From Capra hircus (lineage: Eukaryota > Chordata > Mammalia > Artiodactyla > Bovidae), in assembly GCF_001704415.2 (NCBI RefSeq), contig NC_030823.1:77686458-77750457 (forward strand): DNA of 64,000 bases. The letters run 5' to 3'. Each line of letters opens with the position of its first letter. Position 1 is the stretch's first letter. The notes beneath the pieces are model-generated. The model was not told the DNA's origin. It was given only the letters and a program-made list of their open reading frames with translations, and ran no database searches. The translations under genes were made by a program, and so were the position numbers. Of this stretch, positions 12,337-24,670 are shown one piece after another.

Positions 12337-13969
12337 TCTTTTGCTCTCCCCTGCAACCAGGGGCATAAATCTGCAACACCCCTGGCTGGTTAGGATCTAC
12401 TTGGCAGCACAGAATATCTGAATCATCGACTTGTTAGAAACGTTAAGGTATTTTTCCCTTTTTTTGGCAATTTTTAAATAAAAACCTAATATTGAAAATC
12501 ATTAAAAGTGTGTGGCATTAAACCTGCTAGAAAAGACAGATGTCTGTGTTATCGGCATCTTAAAGTGGGAAGTCTCAAAAGTGAGGCCAACATGTTACAC
12601 GTAACTACGATATTACTATTCATCTTATACAGGTATCGTAAGCAATTTGTTTTGCTAAAAATTCTGAAATGTCCTAGTTAAACTAAATCCTTAAGCAATA
12701 AAAAGTATGAGCTCCCTCTTAATGAGATAATGATGACAAGGTGCTGGTTTGCATTGAGAAGCCTCTATATCCTCCAAGATGAGGTGTTTTATGCCTGACA
12801 TCCACTCATGTGGAATATTGAAGTCAGACCCCAAATACCAGCATTAAGTTTTGTTTTCCTTTCTACTATTTGTGGGGAAAGATTGAGTGGGAGAGCTGAC
12901 TATATAATGAGAAGTCCCAGAAAAACCAGTCATCAGATTATAATCACAAGCAGTAAAAAACCACGTGACATTCTTGTTTTTAAAAATATTCTCTATCATC
13001 AGTTTCCCAGTTCATCCTCTAAGCAAGTTCTAAACCAAACAGCTTCAGCAAAGATTCCTCAGTAGACGATAAATCAAAAAATACAGTTAATGTGTAATAA
13101 ACACTAGTTTCTACTCTTGACTATGCCATTTTCTATTTTCTCTCTAAATTAGTTATTCTGAAAACAAACTGCATGGTATCATTAACAACCTTGATACCAT
13201 CGTACAACTCCCATTTCTAAGAAAACTGTATTTTCCCTTATCTACTTATTAGTATTTATTAAGTGGGAATGCTGTGGTGAATAACAAGAAGACAACCTTT
13301 TCTATAAATTGTTACATTTGGAGGAAACAAACTGCAGAAGGTGGTAATAACCATACTAGGTTTCCTTTATATTCACCACCCAGTGCAGACCACAAAAATA
13401 ACCCGAACCTTGCAGAGATAGAAAGCAACTTACTGTTTCATGTTCTAAAATGTCCTTTCCTCAAAAAACCTATTCCAGTGTACAAATTGCAACTATTAGC
13501 ACTATCTGCTTCCGCTATTCACACTGCGAACTGCCAACACACCGCTGAGCACAGCGGCATCAACACCGCCTCGGCGTGGAACCACAGACAGGAATGCAGA
13601 GAGTCTGTAAGAAAGGGTAAAGATAGAAACCTTCACTCCTATACATCCACGCAGCCTACTTCTGCCAAGTCTACCTCTTTCAAGTAAGGCCACAGGCCTT
13701 ACCTGTCACAGAGCAATTTCCTGTCCCCGCTCTGACAGTCACAGCAGTCCCGAGACCCGGGCAGGCACTCATTTTATACTTATGGGGAGAAGTCATCTAT
13801 AACAGCTTAGCAGAGGCTCAAAGCCCTGCCTCCAGGAGCTGGTCAAAGAACTCACGCCTCTGGAATCTGGGGCTCGAGCTGTCTGTCCGTTCCCTGGAAG
13901 CCGGGTGCCACGCTGGGCAAGGAGCCCTGTGGAAGGTGCAGGGGGTCTGGGCTGAGCTACACTCGCACC

Positions 13970-14112
13970 GCCGCTCTGCCCTTGCCACCTTCTCTCTGTC
14001 CACCAGTAAGATGAAGTGATCCTGACCCTGCCTTCCAGGCTTGTTGGGAGAATTAAATGAGGCAAAGTATGCCGGCTCTTGCACAAAGTAGGTGTTCAGT
14101 AAATGGTAACGC
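13970..14112 (+). mobile_element. MIR element (ancient SINE)
   Basis: The phrases gggagaattaaatgagg and gtaggtgttcagtaaatgg match the core and 3' part of the mammalian-wide MIR family. Confidence 0.65.
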
Positions 14113-15830
14113 CCCACCACCACAAAAGCCAGTGGAACCTCGGGAGCTGGGTTCTGCAGGACATGTGCTTGGGGTGACAGGGCACACATTAACCGGGCTC
14201 CTTTGGGTTAACGCAACTCCAGAATCAGACATTTGGGCCGAGGGAGCACGGTTCCAGGTCACCTATAATAAGCTGCTTCTCCCAAGATGACAGGCCCCCT
14301 CCCTGCTCCATGCATGTCCAGAACTGCTGCTGATCTGAAGCAGTGATTTGCACGCCACATGTGAAGGGGTTATCAGATAACACACACAGCTGAAGACTAG
14401 TCTTTAAGGGACATTTCCTTTTTAAAGAGAAGAGAGGCTTGGAACAAAAGGGAGATTAGTTATCTCTCCCTTCACTAGTTTCTGTTTTGATGCTTTCAAT
14501 ATAAACATGAAATTAATATAAATAAGGAATTTTAAAGAAACTAGGCTGATCCCAAACTCCAAATATCACATAATAATCCTAAATCCATCACCATGGTGAG
14601 CCAGAAATTGTCCAGCATGCACCAGAATCATTATAGTGCTGAGTCAAATCTCCAGATGCCTCTAATACTCCATCAGCGATTTTAATTTAAAATTTAAGAA
14701 GCAGGAAGTTCCTTCAATTAACTAGTATCACTGTCAGCTAAAACAATGAGAGCAACTGGCTTTAAAACAAGCTTAAAAATGAAATCACTGAATCAGGTAG
14801 GCCCAAGGAGGCTTTTGAGCAAAGCTTCTGGGTAAAAATCGGCCCGTCTTTGACCACACACAGCCCCGTACGCATCTCTTACACAGCGATTGGTTCCAGG
14901 AGCTCCCCTGGCCTGCTCCCCAGTCACCTCAATAGAGGCGGCCTGGGAAACCTTCACTGCGGGGGCTGTCCAGTGACATCCCTGGTCTCTTTCCACAAGA
15001 CGCCAGGAGCAGACAGCCTGGCTCCAAGTTGTGACAACCGCACCTGTCTCCAGAAACCCCATTGTCCCCCGGAGGGCGGAACCGCTCCAGGGCCGGGAAC
15101 CAGTGCCTCTCCTGTCTCTCCCTGGGTGTCGCAGTGGGCGGGGCGTGGCCTGGCAGGTAAAGGAAGGCCATCAGCTCCAGCCCCTGGGGTGGAGCTCCGC
15201 GCACCGCTTCACAGACAGGAAACTCAGGTTCAGGACGACGTCACTTCGCTCCCATCCAACGCGGAGCCTCGATGCTAAATCATGTCCAGCTGCCAACTTC
15301 TGTCTGGACCTTTCCGTAAGGCCAGAAGGCCCCTGATGAAAGAAGGCACAGCGTAGCTGGGCAGAGTTCGAGACAAAAAGGCCCCGCCAGACTTAGAATC
15401 ACCAAGGGGTTTCACCACTTCTACCAAAGGTGCGGCCTCCCCCGGGTCTCTGTTCCTCACCAGGGATGTGGAAACGGTGGGCCCACCCCCCGCACAAGGT
15501 ACCCGTGCTGACACCCAGGTGTGTCATCCCCGCGATTTTACACCCCCAAGCAGGACAGCAGCCCCTGCGGCCCCTTCCTCCCCCGGCTCCCCTCCTGCCT
15601 CCGACACCACCCCTGCCAGGCCTCCCTGACTCCCTGCAAGCACACACCCCAGCCTGCAACCTGTGACATGTTCGTTCGCCCCGCCCCCTACTAGAGCTTC
15701 AGGGCACTCGATTCTGTCCTCTTTTCATCTCTAACCACCCAAAACACTGCCTGGCACCCAGGTGTTTGGTGGATTGACTTTTAAGAACTAAACCCATGAC
15801 TGTAACAGTGGTGGTGAGGAATGTTTAACT

Positions 15831-15889
15831 GTGTACCCACGTGTATCAAGTCAAAAGCTAGTGTATACCCACGTGTACATCAAAAGCTA
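15831..15889. repeat. About 30-bp imperfect tandem duplication
   Basis: Two units sharing acccacgtgta and tcaaaagcta lie back to back (15831-15860 and 15861-15889), differing by small indels. Each carries a CACGTG E-box. Confidence 0.85.
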
Positions 15890-16160
15890 GAACAAAGTCA
15901 CATGTCAATTAGGTTCAATTTATTTAAAAGGTGAACAGAGGAAAACCAGAGAAATTCGAGTTAAGGACCTGTGGGATCGGGATGGAGTTTGATTCTCCCA
16001 TCGAAGGGAAGCCACGGAGAAAGAGTGGGCGCCTCGGTGCAAGTCTCAGGGCAGCACTCCGCAGACGTCCCAGAGGCTCTGGCTCCGCTGCAGCTGCCGA
16101 CTCGCAGGCCCAGGGTGGGCAGGGCTGAGACGCAGGGGTCTCATGGGCCCAGGTGGCGCC

Positions 16161-16200
16161 CACGGCGCAGGCCCACTTAGCACGGCGCAGGCCCACTTAG
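16161..16200. repeat. Perfect 20-bp tandem duplication
   Basis: Two identical 20-bp units, cacggcgcaggcccacttag, directly adjoin at 16161-16180 and 16181-16200. Confidence 0.97.
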
Positions 16201-16399
16201 CACATCCCAGCCCGGGACACCAGACAGGGCACCTGGGCAGGGTCTAAGACAACGCTGCTCCAGAGGCGGCTCGCGGCCACAGAGGACTAGCGTGACCTGC
16301 CGTGGAAAGCACACTCGTGCGTGACTCTGTGCCGCCTGCCTTTTGGCTTCAAAGGCCGAGGAGGCGCACAGAGCCTGCACGTCCCAGACTAAACAGTCC

Positions 16400-19300
16400 C
16401 AAGTTTACACGACATCTTGTCCACAATGTAATGACCATCTATGTACATTTTGGTCTTGTTTGGGCAGTAATATACTGGAATCTATAATATTTAAAAATAT
16501 CAACCTTAATTCCTCATTACCATAAATAAATACTGACGGTGAATGCGCCTCATTCAGTAAGGGAGAGCAAACGCCCTTTCCCAGTCACTGAACGCTGCAG
16601 TAATGCTCCAACGCCGCCTGATGGGGCAGGGGACCCACCAGGTGCAAGAGCAGGCGGCGGTCCTTAGTCCGAGGCAGTGACAATGTAGCCGGGACCAAAA
16701 TTAAGATCGTCACCATCTCCAGCTAGCTGAAGTAGGTTTGCCTCTGAGAGCCTCTGTACCAGGAGAACACTCCATTTAGTTTTATTACAAAACGCAACTT
16801 AAAGTGAGCAAAGTGCAACTATCAAAACGTCTTTTAAAAAAATTACTCCTAATTTAAAATCAAGTGATGCTACATTTTAGAAAAAAATGACTAAAACTCA
16901 TATTATTCACGGATTAATAAGTTTCAGCTAACCAAGACGTTTGATAGAAAAAAAATGACAGGAATCACAGAATTTTTAAGATACCCACTTCTGAAGTGCA
17001 AACCAAGTTTATGATTTCTTGGTTCTAATCAAATACCCAATAGTGATTATTTCTAAAAGATAACTCGTTTCTCATGTTACTCTCTTCGGTTGTTTAACTT
17101 TTACCTTCCGACAGATATTTCTAAAAATGCACTGCAATTTTATCAAGTGAAAACTTTTAGTTTTCTTCACAAAAAGATCTTTAACTCACATTTTACCATC
17201 AGCCTGACTGGTGCCACCCAACACCTGCGGGTCCCCTGAAAGGTCTCAAGTGGCTGTTCTTGAAACACAGGCAGAAACCGTACGGGAACAAAGAATTTCA
17301 AACACAGGTGAAGCTCAATTTTCTAGGCATGTTGATCAGAAATGGGTTTTTTCCAAAGCCCAAGTCAAGCTGGGTTCAGGTAGGCAGTGGTTGCTCCCTC
17401 TTGACAGGCTAAACTTTCTTCCCCTGTCTTCACAATCTCAAAAGAGCTCTGAACATATTAATCTTATTTATTGCTGAGCTACGTCCCCACCATCTGTTCC
17501 TGCTGGTATTTCATCAGAAAATTATTTTTTTCTTTAAGGAATATATTCAGCCCCAGTAATTTGTGTTCTGAATACAAAACATACAGTACATGGCGAGCAC
17601 AGAGTACTGAGAATAAATTTGATTACCTAAATAACTGTTTACACCTGGCTTTTAAACAAATTCATTAACGGAAACATGAAAGAAAATTCTACAAATATTT
17701 TAAACTTCTTTTCTCATATTCAGTTGCCAAGACTCCAACTGACATCTCAGCACTGAGCATTTTTAACCCACAGCACTTTCAGGCCATTCAAACGCTTCCG
17801 TCTTTTAGTTCCCGATGGAGTGCTGGTTCAGCTGGGTGGACTGACTGAATATAATCCAGAGGGATCACTTCTTGTTAAATTATGAAACACGCACACAACC
17901 TGTCCTCCTTTTCGCACGTCATTTACACTAGCATCATCGGCAAAAATACTATCATGTCATCAACAGTCCTCTCTTCTCCTTGCCAAATGCCCATTTCAGA
18001 AGTTTAGTAAAACTCAGAGTGAACAAAATGAAAAGCTGTAATTTTCTTATTCATCCTATCAGTCTTCTATAAAAAGAAAATGTCCCCCAATCTTATTTTG
18101 TCTCCATAATGCACTCCTGTGTCTCACCGGCAGGAACCCACAGGAACCCACGTCAGCTCACCACTGCTGCCCGTCTTCCCAAGCTGTCTCACTCAGCCCT
18201 TCAGGGACCTTCAACGACAGGATCAGAGGAATCGCCCTTTAATACCAACCTCCCAGACCCCTCCTCCCTCTTTCCTTTACACTACCGTCCTCCCTTTCTT
18301 TTCAGAGACGAGTCTGCCAGAACAGCTCTGATACTCTGAACACGCTACACTCTGTTCAGCATTTATAGGTCTCTCATATTCACATAAATCCTCAGAGTAA
18401 ACAATGTTAGATCTAGCCACAGCCTGACTATGTTCCTGACTAAAAATTTAGCAATTTAAAATGTTAGCGAGACATGGGCTCAGATTTTTCTAAACTTTAA
18501 AAGGTCAGCTAAATTACCAACACCTCTAAGAAAAACACACAGCTAACTATTCCAAATGTGACTGAGTATAGAAACACCTACAATATCTTAGTGGACTTCA
18601 TTAAAAACAAGCTAAACGTCTGTAACTTCTGCAGGACTGTCTCCCGAGTCCAGAGGAATAAAATTCCACAGTAACTTACCTCACAAACACAAGCCTTAAC
18701 AGTATTAACCCGATTTTAAGACGTTCACTGAAGGTCTACTTATAGCAAAAGCGGAAAGTAGTACCAGACCAAGGTTTTTTTAATGTAATCACTAACAGGC
18801 ACTTTTACTGTTTGGGCCACTAAGTAAGAGAGGGCACCTTCAGAAAGGATTTTTCCAGTCTTGCTCTCAAGGTCAAGGTTGTCTACCAGAGACCCAGAAG
18901 GATACCCACTTACAGCTCTCACTACCCTCCGTAAAGAAGGAACTCTCCAATGTTTGCACTTGGCTTTCTTGTAGGGAAGAGCCTAGTTTATGCACAACCA
19001 AACATAAAACAGTTAAATTGCTGATCCTGTCATTCAGTTTTGCAATCCACTCCTTAAAGAAAAAAAGACAATCTAAAGTATCACTTTCAGACTTAAAAAC
19101 CTGCATCCCCAAAATCAAAATCAAAACTTTAGCTCCCAACTAAAATTAATTTTCCAATAGATAAAGCTTATAAAACAAGCTTCTTATTCAAACTAGAAAG
19201 AACGGACGAGCCATCACAAGTTAAAATTAAACATCATTTTGCAATGCAAACCTTAAAAAATATTAATTAGGGGGTTCCCAACTTTTTACAATCACACTTT

Positions 19301-22300
19301 TCCATTGTCATAACTGACTAGGCCCTTATATACTGTACTTGTCATTTTTTCTTTCGTGGGTTGGGAAGGGCGACTCAAGAGCTTTTAGTTCCTAAATTCT
19401 GTGCATATTCACTTCACCACATGTAACAGTAATTTTGACTCTAATCGTTTTGATGAGAAAGTCACTTAAAATTCTCACCAACCAATGGAAGCTATGGGAT
19501 TTTGAGTTACTAAAGCAAAGATAACAATACATAAACACAAAGATTAGCCATCTTTTTCCTAGTTGGGAATGTAAACAGAAGTTCACCGCGGTTGTCTGTT
19601 ATTTATTAATTGCCCCACAATGAACTACAGTTCATACCAAGTACCCAAGGAAGCCTAAACTGAAAATCACAAAAGAGCTGCGTTTTCCCGTCAGAGATCC
19701 CGTTACCCTTCTGACCACTTACTCTCCAGGACCCCTGACAGTGCTGGGCTGTTCTACACTCCTTATTTCCCCTTCAAATCCTGTTCTTTCTCTCCTCCAT
19801 TCTAAGAGATCCCTACCTCTCTCCCTGAACACACGACCTCTGCCCACTTCTCCAAAACAGGCAGCACATTTGCCCCTGTGGAGTATAAGGTCCAAATCAT
19901 TATTTTTTCTGTGGCTATTCATCTACATTTCCCAAGAAGATACCTATTTCAACACAAAACATGCTTTACAAGGCTTTTATCTTGCACAGCGTATTTCAAC
20001 CCAGCTAGACACTCAGGCTACCTGAGGTACAGGCGTCGTTATTAAAAACTCACAACTATTCCTTCCAGACAAACAGGCTGTGGGCTTTCATTTTGGCCGA
20101 TACGCTTACGCGGGAAGCTACTTCCGTGCGAGTGAAGACCACGGTAGCTGGCTGCAGTCACTGCACTGTTAACACGTTTCTTTGTTGATGGAAAAGACTG
20201 AACTACTGTCAAGCCTAGCATCTCGATGGTACTTATTATAAGAGGAGAAACTGCAAAGAATTATCAATTCTATTCATTATTTGACCAGCTTACCATAAAA
20301 CTCTATGGCTTTATGTAACCTGAATGTATTCCATAAATGCTAAGTAACAGATAAAAGAAATTATAATATTGAAAACCACTATTCCATGCTTTTAAAGTAT
20401 TGCCTGTTATTTATACAACAAAAGTTCAATGTTTAAACAGCCTTCTAAAGAAAGGATCTTTAACCTGAATTTTTTTTACCATTACCAGGTTTTGGTGGGG
20501 GACAGTTCTTGTAAATTTTCATGTGCAAATATATTTCTGCTAATGCAGGAGGTGGGGAGACATCCATTCTATAATGAGCTGCCCAGAGTCCATGACCCGA
20601 GAAATGCAACACAACTCTTCCCAAAGGTTCACAAAGAATTTAAATAGAATCTGCTTAAGTTATACTCACACAGTCAATACTTTTTGAAAAAGGAAGAGAG
20701 GTAAAAACAAAGCAGATATAACCTGAAAAATGCATGCCCTCTTTATGGTAATCATCTCTTTTAAAACTATATAATCTCAGAGAATTTGAGGGCTTTTGTA
20801 GATTTTTTTTTTTTTTGATCAAGGGTTAAGGACATCAGAATTCCCAGATGCTGTCTTCATGATCATGTGCATTTTAAGTGGTAAATTATTAAGGAGACAG
20901 AAAAGTGACAAGTGGAAACTGAAACAACACTGTTGCTCCAAATCTATCAGAAACCCTCTATCCCACTGTAGAAAGCACAGCAGGCCGGCAGGCCACCTCG
21001 GGCCTGTCCTTGTGAACACCAGACTGCCAACGCCTGCGGGCCACAGCCACGCCACCCCACACGATGGCGCGAGGCTGGGAGCAGAGCGCTGACGGGGCCT
21101 CGCATCGCGCTCCCCAGGTGCGCTCCTGTCACGTGTCGCAGAGCGCACACAGACCACAGAACCGGGAAAACAGCAATCTTCAGACGCAGGTCACTCTAGA
21201 AGCGGAACCCTTTAGTCCAGCAGTGAACTCTTCTCTGAGGGAAATTCTCCAGTTCTGCAAGAACTTAGGGATTCAGAAGCTAAGAACTGTGTGTCCTCAG
21301 GAGGCTGGGCTGCTCCCAGTTCAGGCTTGAATGCTACTATGACAGGTTAACTACAGAATCAGACACCAGAGATGAACCAAAACTTACGCCTCTCTCCTCT
21401 GATGACCGTAATACAGAAAAACTATCTGAGGTAGAAATATTTGTAAAAAACTTTACAAAACTGCACAAGTTCCCCCCCCCATTTTTTTTTGTTTTCATTA
21501 TTGAATAAGATTACCTTACAAATCACTAACAGGCAACTGCCAAATTATGGTAGACCTTATCTTGAATTCACAGCAGCAAAATCCAAATTCAAAGCATATT
21601 TCCCTACTTCATACCCTAATATGTGAGGAGTAAAACCTTAATTTTAAAATTATCATACTCAGATACAGACATTCCATGCAAAGGATAAAGAAGGGGGAGG
21701 GACAGTAGATGAACGAAATTAACGCTAAGGTTAATTCATATTAAGGTTAATCTAGAACAAAGCAATGTCACCGGTGCAGAAGACATCACAAGTTGGATTT
21801 TGACACAGAATCAGTGAGATTTCACTTAGTGCTCTTGTTCAAGAAAATGACCAAACCTAGGGAATAATCTTGGCAAAGAAAAAAACAAATTTACTTTCCC
21901 TAATTAAATGGCTCCACAAGTAGATAGCCTCTCTACAGAGAAATCCACATTTATGCTTAACATGAATATATCATTTCTCTACATAGTATCATATATGGAA
22001 AAAGCAAAGCTTCAAAGACCTATTCTACCCTCTGAATTTCAAAGCATAATTTTTCTCACAGGCTTTACACACACCTACAATGTTTCTCTTTCATCTTTAA
22101 CCTTAACACACACACTTTCAAACCTTTTCTGCATCCCCAGTATATACATGTCTTGGCTCTCTCCAGTATCTAGACTCACAACTTCTTGAAATGAAACACT
22201 GTTAAACTACGATTTAACAATGTCTTCTTTCCCACTAAAAATGCTCAGGGCCACTTTTGTTTCCTACTGTTCTTTTATTACAATCTTCTGGAGTTAAAAA

Positions 22301-22640
22301 GGATGCACCTAGAACCCAAAGATACTGGAATCTGATTTAAAATGAAACCTCAATAAGTCATCTCCCTGGAATATTTGGGATGGCTAACCGCATTTCCACG
22401 TTCTAACTGCCATACTATTTAAGTTTCTATTGTTGCATACGCCTCAAATTGAAGAAAATACTCATACAATTTTCAAGTAAAATAAAACCTAGAAACATGA
22501 AACACTCAAGTTAAAAACACAGACATAAAATTCCAGTCCCTAAACTGCAGGCTGTATTACTGACATGAATATTTTATGAAATGTATTGAAAAGAAAAACC
22601 TGAAAAATGTGACTGGACATTAAGTGATATCTCCTTTCTT
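16400..22640. other. AT-rich unique DNA downstream of ZNF281
   Basis: About 6.2 kb of AT-rich sequence with no ruminant SINE or LINE insertion. No open frame with domain content is seen. This is beyond the likely ZNF281 3' end and could hold conserved non-coding elements or an extended 3' UTR. A small CpG-bearing patch with an inverted ETS-site pair lies at about 20.1 kb. Confidence 0.45.
20111..20126. promoter_or_regulatory. Inverted ETS-type site pair
   Basis: The sequence cgggaagctacttccg holds GGAAG and CTTCC cores facing each other across 3 bp, with several CpGs nearby in otherwise CpG-poor DNA. The pattern suits paired ETS-family binding; no functional evidence is available from sequence alone. 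Confidence 0.3.
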
Positions 22641-22662
22641 CGATTTTGTGAGTAACAGGTCT

Positions 22663-22668
22663 TTTATT
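22663..22668 (-). terminator. ZNF281: Distal polyadenylation signal AATAAA
   Basis: Minus-strand AATAAA about 2.07 kb after the stop codon. This distance fits the expected 3' UTR length, so it is my best guess for the main distal site. Confidence 0.5.
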
Positions 22669-23096
22669 GGTAGTAAACTAGAGCAAACAATCAGAATAGT
22701 ACATAAGGAGTATTCAGTACACACAATAAAAGGTAAAGGAATTCAAAACCTGTATAAAACAAAACACTGGAGGCAAAAGTCATACAGCTCAAGAGGTACG
22801 GTGGGAAAGTCCTCTCCACCCTCTGCTTGCAGCTGGCACTCTGCGCCCGACAGGACTGACAGCGCTTACCAAGACAGCACAGACTTTTAGTGCTGAGTGT
22901 ATTTAAGAGGATTAGACACGTTTTCTAAGAATCTTGCAATGACAAATAAGTGACCCTTTCGCTGGTAAAGCAGACCTTTAAAAGAGGAAAGTGGGGATAG
23001 GAAATTAACTATTTTGTAACCATTTTAAATAATTTCTCATTTTCCAAACACTGCTTTCATAACAGAAGTGTTTTACACTTGCACAATATTAATTAC

Positions 23097-23102
23097 TTTA
23101 TT
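23097..23102 (-). terminator. ZNF281: Alternative polyadenylation signal AATAAA (middle)
   Basis: Minus-strand AATAAA inside the 16-mer TCCATGTATAATAAAG, with an upstream TGTA and a downstream GT-rich segment (tgtgcaagtgt). The same 16-mer recurs at 23543-23558. Confidence 0.45.
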
Positions 23103-23163
23103 ATACATGGAAGCCTGTGGTAGGCTCATTACACAATAAGACTGCAAACAGCCAGTGGTACTT

Positions 23164-23177
23164 TTCTGACGTCAGAA
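23164..23177. promoter_or_regulatory. Perfect CRE palindrome
   Basis: TTCTGACGTCAGAA is a perfect 14-bp palindrome containing the full cAMP-response element TGACGTCA at 23167-23174. A related bZIP-type site, TGACGTAAT, lies at 23788-23796. Both are in the ZNF281 3' UTR. Confidence 0.45.
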
Positions 23178-23374
23178 GAGTACATAAGACTGAAACATCA
23201 CCAAAAGTACATAAAAAACTCATCAGCATAAACATCAAAGTACATTAAAAATATAATCAGGAAAAAAATACAACTGCTAAAAAGTGGTTTAGAGCAGAGC
23301 CACTGTCTACCAGTGGCCTCAAATGGCAATTAGCGTTCAAAGCAAGTTTGGATGACTTTACAGGACCCTTCTAC

Positions 23375-23381
23375 AATACTG
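23375..23381 (-). promoter_or_regulatory. ZNF281: miR-200b/c/429-type seed match (7-mer)
   Basis: The transcript strand reads CAGTATT, complementary to nucleotides 2-8 of the miR-200b/200c/429 family. The following base is G, so it is a 7mer-m8 site. Confidence 0.35.
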
Positions 23382-23543
23382 ACTAACGCACCCTTTTAAC
23401 ATGTACACTACACAGGCTGCAATTTCACAAAGAGGTGCTGACGTCGCTCCTTACTAAAGGAGATACTCTTAACCCTCACACTGGCTCTGTCACCAGTTGG
23501 AATTACCACCTTATTTGTATCCACAGCTCCGAGCATGTGGGGC

Positions 23544-23549
23544 TTTATT
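23544..23549 (-). terminator. ZNF281: Alternative polyadenylation signal AATAAA (proximal)
   Basis: Minus-strand AATAAA about 1.2 kb after the stop, in a second copy of TCCATGTATAATAAAG. Use here would remove the middle and distal parts of the 3' UTR. Confidence 0.4.
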
Positions 23550-23884
23550 ATACATGGACATCTGTGTGGGCTGTTTTTTAAAAAGGGGGAGGGGGTGTCT
23601 GACCTATTGTTTGGTGTTTGGATGCCATAAGGCATGGGAAACGCACGACGGATCATGCATTGGAATGTGAATTGTTCTAAAATTAAAACTGTTCAGACAG
23701 GGAGAAGAGGGGACCAGGAAGGCCTAGAACTCTTAAGAGAGGACAGGTTAAGAACCAAAATAACATAAACTCCCCCAGAAGTGTGGGTGACGTAATAACA
23801 GAGACAGAGAACAATGTTTTTAGGCCATGTATAAATACCACACACCCCAAACCTCAAAGAATTATGTAATTCCAACTTGGGTTC

Positions 23885-23892
23885 TAATACTG
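23885..23892 (-). promoter_or_regulatory. ZNF281: miR-200b/c/429-type seed match (8-mer)
   Basis: The transcript strand reads CAGTATTA, a full 8mer-A1 match to the miR-200b/200c/429 seed. It lies upstream of the proximal polyadenylation signal, so all predicted 3' UTR isoforms retain it. Confidence 0.4.
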
Positions 23893-24139
23893 GAACCAAC
23901 CAACCACGTGGGTTTTAACACTGTGCCCATCAGCTCTGGATGGAGTCACAGCCTTCTTACAGCTGGGATAAGGAGAGGGTGCTTTTCTTTTCCTTCTCTT
24001 ATTAAAGCTATCATTCCAGGCTTTGATCAAAGATCCAAGAATATTTGTTCTACCAGGCTGGAATGAATGTGGTTTGGAAGATCAGAGTACATTTAAAAGC
24101 TGCAACAAAATATAGGTAGCCAACATCTCAGAATTTTGG

Positions 24140-24270
24140 ATCAGCCCAGATGGAGACAGCAAATTGAAATGTTTTCGATCCCTTAAATGATGAAACGTTT
24201 ATCACATCAGCCCAGATAGAGCAATTTGAAATGTTTTCGATCCCTTACTTATGTGATGAAATGTATTATC
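24140..24270. repeat. Imperfect 65-bp tandem duplication in 3' UTR
   Basis: Units at 24140-24205 and 24206-24270 both start atcagcccagat and share gaaatgttttcgatccctta, with small indels between them. Confidence 0.9.
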
Positions 24271-24670
24271 ATACTATCTGTAAATTGGATATTCCATTAC
24301 AGTGATAACGTACAGAATTCCCATGCGTTATTACACTTTCCTGAGAGTAAAGCAATTAGAATAACCTTAATCCTAGCAACAAAGTTTTTTTTTTTTCGTG
24401 GTTTTTTGTTTTGTTTTTTTTTTTTGTATGATTTTTTTTCTTTTTTTTTGCATTTAAAACTTTTGGGCTATTCCCTGACAATCTATACATGTAAATTTGA
24501 TTGCTAAACATTGTCACTTCGAATGTCAAACTATTTTAATCTATTGATTTTGATTAAAAATCATAATACAAACAGAGCTAAAATCACGCTAACAAAATAA
24601 ACTAAATATGAAAAGTTGCATTGAAAGGGCATTACATTATTCTTAATAGGATCGTGTAGAAACATTCCAA

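Larger units (their letters stand above)
10544..16400. other. GC-rich intergenic DNA without ruminant retroposons
   Basis: Long GC-rich stretches (about 10.8-12.0, 14.9-15.7 and 16.0-16.4 kb) alternate with AT-rich ones. Several open frames over 100 codons occur in the GC-rich parts (for example 11491-11991), but both strands are open at once, as expected from low stop-codon density. None shows a recognisable domain. One MIR and three small tandem duplications are listed separately. Confidence 0.5.

Noticed and set aside
13173..13200. 9-bp inverted repeat with a 10-nt loop
   Set aside because: Such short stems are expected by chance in 64 kb and no second feature supports it.
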